From Pantoea conspicua (GTDB lineage: Bacteria; Pseudomonadota; Gammaproteobacteria; Enterobacterales; Enterobacteriaceae): DNA of 64,000 nt. A program made the position numbers and the translations under genes. The DNA lies in the NCBI RefSeq assembly GCF_002095315.1, contig NZ_MLFN01000017.1, positions 1-64,000 on the forward strand, in the 5' to 3' direction. Positions 60,476 to 64,000 of the stretch are shown here, piece by piece (the first letter of the stretch is position 1; each line of letters starts with the position of its first letter). The notes under the pieces were generated by a model. That model ran no database searches, was not told the DNA's origin, and was given only the letters and a program-made list of their open reading frames with translations.

Positions 60476-61147
60476 TCAGGCAGGGCCATCGCTGAGTTCG
60501 CGCCACTTGCCTGGAGCCAGATCCCCGAGTGTATAACTGCCCATGGCGTAGCGAATTAATCGCAAAGTGGGAAAGCCAATATGGGCGGTCATCCGGCGTA
60601 CCTGACGATTGCGGCCTTCATACAGCGTGACCTTCAGCCACTGGGTCGGGATGTTTTTGCGCTCACGGATCGGGGGCTGACGTGGCCAGAGCCACGCCGG
60701 CTCAGGCACTTTTTCCACGCCAGCGGGCAGCGTCAACCCATCTTTCAGATTAACCCCATCGCGCAAGGGCTGCAGATCCGTCTCCTGCGGCACGCCTTCC
60801 ACCTGAACATAGTAAATTTTTCCGGTGCGTTTGCCGGGCTGGGTCAGCGCGGCCTGCAGGGCGCCGTCGTTAGTCAGCACCATCAATCCTTCGCTGTCGC
60901 GATCGAGGCGACCTGCGGCATAGACCTCTGTGACGCTGACAAAATCTTTCAGGGTGCGGCGTCCCGCTTCATCGGTGAACTGCGGCAGAACGTCGAACGG
61001 TTTGTTAAACAGAATCACACGGCGAGGCGCCGCAGGGCGGGCAGGCGTACGTCGCGCATCACGTGTCGGGCGGCTGAATCGTTTATCCTGGTGAATTCGT
61101 TGAGAAGTTTTTCGCATGGGCTTTGCAGTCAGAAACATTCGGCGCAT
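60476..61147 (-). CDS. rluE: 23S rRNA pseudouridine(2457) synthase RluE
   Basis: RsuA-family pseudouridine synthase for U2457. The 223-residue product has a basic N-terminal tail, [20 protein letters not shown] (about residues 45-64), the catalytic Asp in [13 protein letters not shown] (about residue 81) and [20 protein letters not shown]. It has no S4 domain, like E. coli RluE. The start at 61147 ([15 protein letters not shown]) aligns residue for residue with the E. coli N-terminus. Divergent from icd. Confidence 0.94.
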   Translation of the reverse strand: MRRMFLTAKPMRKTSQRIHQDKRFSRPTRDARRTPARPAAPRRVILFNKPFDVLPQFTDEAGRRTLKDFVSVTEVYAAGRLDRDSEGLMVLTNDGALQAALTQPGKRTGKIYYVQVEGVPQETDLQPLRDGVNLKDGLTLPAGVEKVPEPAWLWPRQPPIRERKNIPTQWLKVTLYEGRNRQVRRMTAHIGFPTLRLIRYAMGSYTLGDLAPGKWRELSDGPA

Positions 61148-61242
61148 TATAACGTGAAATTGCGGTGATTGGCGTGGCGGAAATATTCAAGTAGTATTGA
61201 CGCGCATCTTACAAATCATTAACAAACGCCCAGGAGAGGTTA

Positions 61243-62493
61243 ATGGAAAGCAAAGTAGTTGTTCCGGCGGAAGGTCAAAAAATCACCCTGAATCAGGGCA
61301 AGCTGTCAGTGCCAAACAATCCGGTCATTCCTTACATTGAGGGTGACGGTATCGGTGTTGATGTTTCCCCGGTAATGCTGAAAGTCGTCGACGCGGCGGT
61401 AAAGAAAGCCTACAACGGCGAGCGCAAGATCTCCTGGATGGAGATTTACACCGGTGAGAAGTCAGTTGAACTTTACGGTCAGGATGTCTGGCTGCCACAG
61501 GAAACTCTCGACTTAATCAAAGAATATCGCGTTGCCATCAAAGGCCCACTGACCACGCCGGTCGGCGGCGGTATTCGTTCACTGAACGTCGCTCTGCGTC
61601 AGGAACTGGACCTCTACGTCTGCCTGCGCCCGGTACGTTACTACAAAGGCACGCCAAGCCCGGTTAAACGTCCTGAAGAGACCGACATGGTGATCTTCCG
61701 TGAAAACTCCGAAGATATCTACGCCGGTATCGAGTGGAAAGCGGGCTCTGCCGAAGCAGACAAAGTGATCAAGTTCCTGCGCGAAGAGATGGGCGTGAAG
61801 AAAATTCGCTTCCCTGAGCAGTGTGGTATCGGTGTTAAGCCGTGCTCGGAAGAGGGTACTAAACGTCTGGTCCGCGCGGCAGTGGAATACACCATCACCA
61901 ACGATCGTGATTCACTGACCCTTGTTCACAAAGGCAACATCATGAAGTTCACCGAAGGCTCTTTCAAAGACTGGGGATACCAGTTAGTGAAAGAAGAGTT
62001 CGGCGGCGAACTGATCGACGGCGGCCCGTGGATGAAGTTCAAAAACCCGAACACCGGTAAAGAGATCATCGTTAAAGATGTGATTGCCGATGCGTTCCTT
62101 CAGCAGATCCTGCTGCGTCCGGCTGAATATGACGTTATCGCCTGTATGAACCTGAACGGTGACTACATCTCTGACGCCCTGGCGGCGCAGGTTGGCGGTA
62201 TCGGTATCGCACCAGGCGCTAACATTGGTGATGAGTGCGCACTGTTCGAAGCCACCCACGGCACAGCACCAAAATATGCCGGTCAGGATAAAGTGAACCC
62301 AGGTTCCGTCATCCTGTCAGCAGAAATGATGCTGCGTCACATGGAGTGGTTCGAAGCGGCTGACCTGATTGTTAAAGGTGTTGAAGGCGCTATCGCTAAC
62401 AAGACCGTGACTTATGATTTCGAACGCCTGATGGATGGCGCTAAACTGCTGAAATGTTCAGAGTTTGGTGACGCGATCATCGAAAATATGTAA
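61243..62493 (+). CDS. icd: NADP-dependent isocitrate dehydrogenase
   Basis: TCA-cycle enzyme. The 416-residue product equals E. coli in length. The regulatory/substrate Ser113 is in [20 protein letters not shown], the metal Asp residues in the [20 protein letters not shown] region, and NADP-binding [22 protein letters not shown] site lies nine bases before the ATG. The intact 3' end is the attachment target for e14, phage 21 and related lambdoid elements; a prophage remnant follows directly. Confidence 0.97.
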   Translation: MESKVVVPAEGQKITLNQGKLSVPNNPVIPYIEGDGIGVDVSPVMLKVVDAAVKKAYNGERKISWMEIYTGEKSVELYGQDVWLPQETLDLIKEYRVAIKGPLTTPVGGGIRSLNVALRQELDLYVCLRPVRYYKGTPSPVKRPEETDMVIFRENSEDIYAGIEWKAGSAEADKVIKFLREEMGVKKIRFPEQCGIGVKPCSEEGTKRLVRAAVEYTITNDRDSLTLVHKGNIMKFTEGSFKDWGYQLVKEEFGGELIDGGPWMKFKNPNTGKEIIVKDVIADAFLQQILLRPAEYDVIACMNLNGDYISDALAAQVGGIGIAPGANIGDECALFEATHGTAPKYAGQDKVNPGSVILSAEMMLRHMEWFEAADLIVKGVEGAIANKTVTYDFERLMDGAKLLKCSEFGDAIIENM

Positions 62494-62512
62494 TCGGCTT
62501 TCCGTAACATAC

Positions 62513-62547
62513 AGCCGACACGAATGTAAAAATCGTGTTGGCTTTTT
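62513..62547 (+). terminator. Terminator after icd
   Basis: AGCCGACACGA, nine-base loop, TCGTGTTGGCT (one G-U pair) and a T-run, 19 bp after the icd stop. Confidence 0.85.
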
Positions 62548-62560
62548 GTTTCCTACTATT

Positions 62561-62596
62561 CTTCGCCAAAACCCCACTAAAACTCTTCACCAAAAC
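62561..62596 (+). repeat. Direct repeats between icd and the integrase remnant
   Basis: CTTCGCCAAAAC (62561-62572) and CTTCACCAAAAC (62585-62596) are 12-bp direct repeats, 24 bp apart, differing at one base. A further related copy, inverted, is at 63376-63387. Their place between the icd 3' end and int fits integrase arm-type binding sites of an attL, but this is inference. Confidence 0.5.
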
Positions 62597-62613
62597 TGTT
62601 CAAAAAACGATCT

Positions 62614-63405
62614 TCATACGGCCACAATAATCCAATCTTTGCCCCGGTCATCGTTGTACCGATCCGTCATTTTTTGAGATTTATGGCCCAACAATTTTTG
62701 GGTATTTAGACCCTGCTCTCGATATAGACGTTCCGACAACGAACGCTGCTCATGAAAGGTGGGTGCTGCACCTTTAGCCCAGGTCAGTCCACAGTGATTC
62801 CGAGCCTTTTTGAACGTTGTCGTTATAGAGCTGGCAGAAACCTTATCACCCCTGACGGCCTGCGAAGTGGAGTGACGGAAATGGACCAGATATTTACTCA
62901 CAACAGCGTCCCGGCATTGAGCGATAACCTCTCTGAGTGAGATATCAATGGCCATACACCTCAAGCTCAGAGGGATGGCAACACGGCAGCCGGTTTTCTC
63001 CTGGGTAACATGCAGCATGTCATCCCAGATATCCGAAAATTTCATTTTCGATATATCGCCTATGCGCTGGCCAGTGACCAGAGCCAAAAGCATTGCACAC
63101 TGGAGATAGGGTGGGTGATCCTCTGCAGCGCTGAATATTGCCTGCCACTCGTCCAGTGACAGACGCTGACGTACAACCCGGTTACGCGGCTGTTTAGTGG
63201 CCTGTGCTGGGTTGTAGCCGGGGGGAACGTGCCCAGCGTGCTGGGCCTCTTTGAACACATCAATGATCGCCATTCTTACTACCTGAGCCATTCGGTTATG
63301 GCCTTCGGCTTTAACAGCATCGGCTATCTCCGCGACCTCTAACGCCCCAACGTCCTTTAAATACATCATCCCGCAATTTTGGCGAAATAATTCGACCCGT
63401 ATCAT
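62614..63405 (-). pseudogene. Truncated lambdoid prophage integrase (tyrosine recombinase)
   Basis: The C-terminal two thirds of an icd-specific integrase of the e14/phage 21 type (263 codons against roughly 350-390). It keeps part of the core-binding domain (GHNRMAQVVRMAIIDVFKEA, GYNPAQATKQPRNRV) and the catalytic set: Arg in LVTGQRIGDISKMKF, Lys in TQEKTG, His-x-x-Arg in FHEQRSLSERLY, a His in LLGHKSQ and Tyr in MTDRYNDDRGKDW. The N-terminal arm-binding domain is missing. Homology fades just inside 63405, where a fragment of another prophage gene begins on the other strand. This is the sign of an internal deletion. Confidence 0.85.
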
Positions 63406-63759
63406 TCACTGAACCGCAAATATCTGGAACTGCAGGAGGAGTACAAATCTCTTCGCAGATATTTCGGCGTCTCAGTTGCGGTTCCTTACACAGACGTATG
63501 GGCGCACAAACCGGTTCAGTATTACCCCGGCAAACACCCCTGCGAAAAACCTGCCGACATGCTAGAGCAAATTATTAACGGCAGCAGCAGGCCGGGTGTT
63601 GTAGTCGCTGATTTTTTCATGGAGTCAGGGTCAACGATAAAAGCGACCATAAAGCTGGGGCGCTCTACAATTGGGGTTGAGCTGGAGGAAGAGAAGTTTT
63701 TGCAGACAGCAAAAGAAATTTTCGAAATTATTGAAAGGCCAGTGGGCGGAACACAATAG
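63391..63759 (+). pseudogene. C-terminal remnant of a phage DNA methyltransferase
   Basis: An open frame without a start (a TAA lies just upstream at 63388-63390) encodes YYPGKHPCEKPADMLEQIIN and VVADFFMESGSTIKATIKLG followed by IGVELEEEKFLQTAKEIFE. These are the HPxEKP and SAM-binding blocks of N6-adenine/N4-cytosine methylases of lambdoid phages. The usual FMGSGS loop reads FMESGS, so the SAM site is itself mutated. The N-terminal half and the target-recognition region are gone. A 66-codon frame from ATG at 63559 is the only part with a start and is unlikely to be functional. Confidence 0.75.
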
Positions 63760-64000
63760 TCAAGCACCAAGTGATTTAGTTGCCAGATGATGCGTTAAAA
63801 TAAAGTAATTATTTACATTAGTGTTACAAAATTTAAAAATAACGTGTTAGACCTCACGTTTAATTGATTTTTTCTGGATTTTTATCAAATGTATTTAAGT
63901 TTAATTCCTGATTAAAAATTCAATCTTAATGTAACTAGCTGTTTGTGCGGTTTATTTTTTTCTTCTTAATCTCCAGAAGTGTTTATTGAAAACTTTAACC
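63760..64000. other. AT-rich DNA at the right edge
   Basis: About 240 bp of markedly A/T-rich sequence, far from the GC-rich composition of the rest of the window, with no open frame of note. It contains the small inverted repeat AACGTG-N8-CACGTT at 63841-63860. It is probably part of the prophage remnant or a newer insertion; its other end lies outside the window. Confidence 0.6.

Overview
The window is chromosomal DNA of an enterobacterium, most likely Erwiniaceae (Pantoea/Erwinia-like). Gene order follows the E. coli flg - rne - fab - ptsG - ndh - mfd - lolCDE - cobB - potABCD - phoPQ - purB - icd stretch almost gene for gene. A pectin-fragment catabolism pair under a KdgR-type operator points to a plant-associated lifestyle. 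Genus and species are inferred from synteny and protein resemblance recalled from memory; no search was run.

Layout. (1) 129-11776: flagellar rod/hook/ring cluster flgN-flgM-flgA (minus) divergent from flgBCDEFGHIJKL (plus). Well-formed sigma-28 promoters precede flgM and flgK, and there is an FlhDC-like half-site between flgA and flgB. (2) 11944-17468: rne (minus) with a long autoregulatory 5' UTR, rluC (plus), yceF (minus). (3) 17608-28101: the ribosome/lipid cluster yceD-rpmF-plsX-fabH-fabD-fabG-acpP-fabF, then pabC-mltG-tmk-holB-ycfH. (4) 28276-36793: ptsG with CRP, Mlc and SgrS sites; a GH105 unsaturated-uronyl hydrolase plus a GPH-family transporter behind a KdgR box; then hinT-ycfL-lpoB-thiK-nagZ-ycfP. 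(5) 36857-47704: ndh with an FNR box, ycfJ, mfd, a 69-residue unknown protein, lolCDE, cobB. (6) 47737-61147: potABCD, pepT, roxA, phoPQ with a PhoP box, purB with an internal PurR operator, hflD, mnmA, nudJ, rluE. (7) 61243-64000: icd, followed at its 3' end by a collapsed lambdoid prophage (truncated integrase, decayed DNA methyltransferase tail) and AT-rich DNA.

Functionally the region links envelope and lipid assembly (fatty-acid synthesis, lipoprotein sorting, peptidoglycan factors MltG/LpoB/NagZ), RNA processing and modification (RNase E, RluC, RluE, MnmA, RoxA, L32), glucose and respiration control (PtsG, Ndh, Icd), Mg2+ sensing (PhoPQ) and motility.

The most striking anomaly is that six otherwise intact genes are each broken by one small lesion: flgG (2 nt short), mltG, ptsG and mfd (1 nt short, all in homopolymers), mnmA (1 nt extra in a homopolymer) and pepT (one in-frame TAG). 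The homopolymer bias suggests sequencing error; if real, the strain has lost several conserved functions. I did not find a convincing new multi-gene system. The best leads are the prophage scar at icd, the KdgR-controlled insertion, several unexplained palindromes, the small protein beside mfd and a divergent PhoQ acidic patch.
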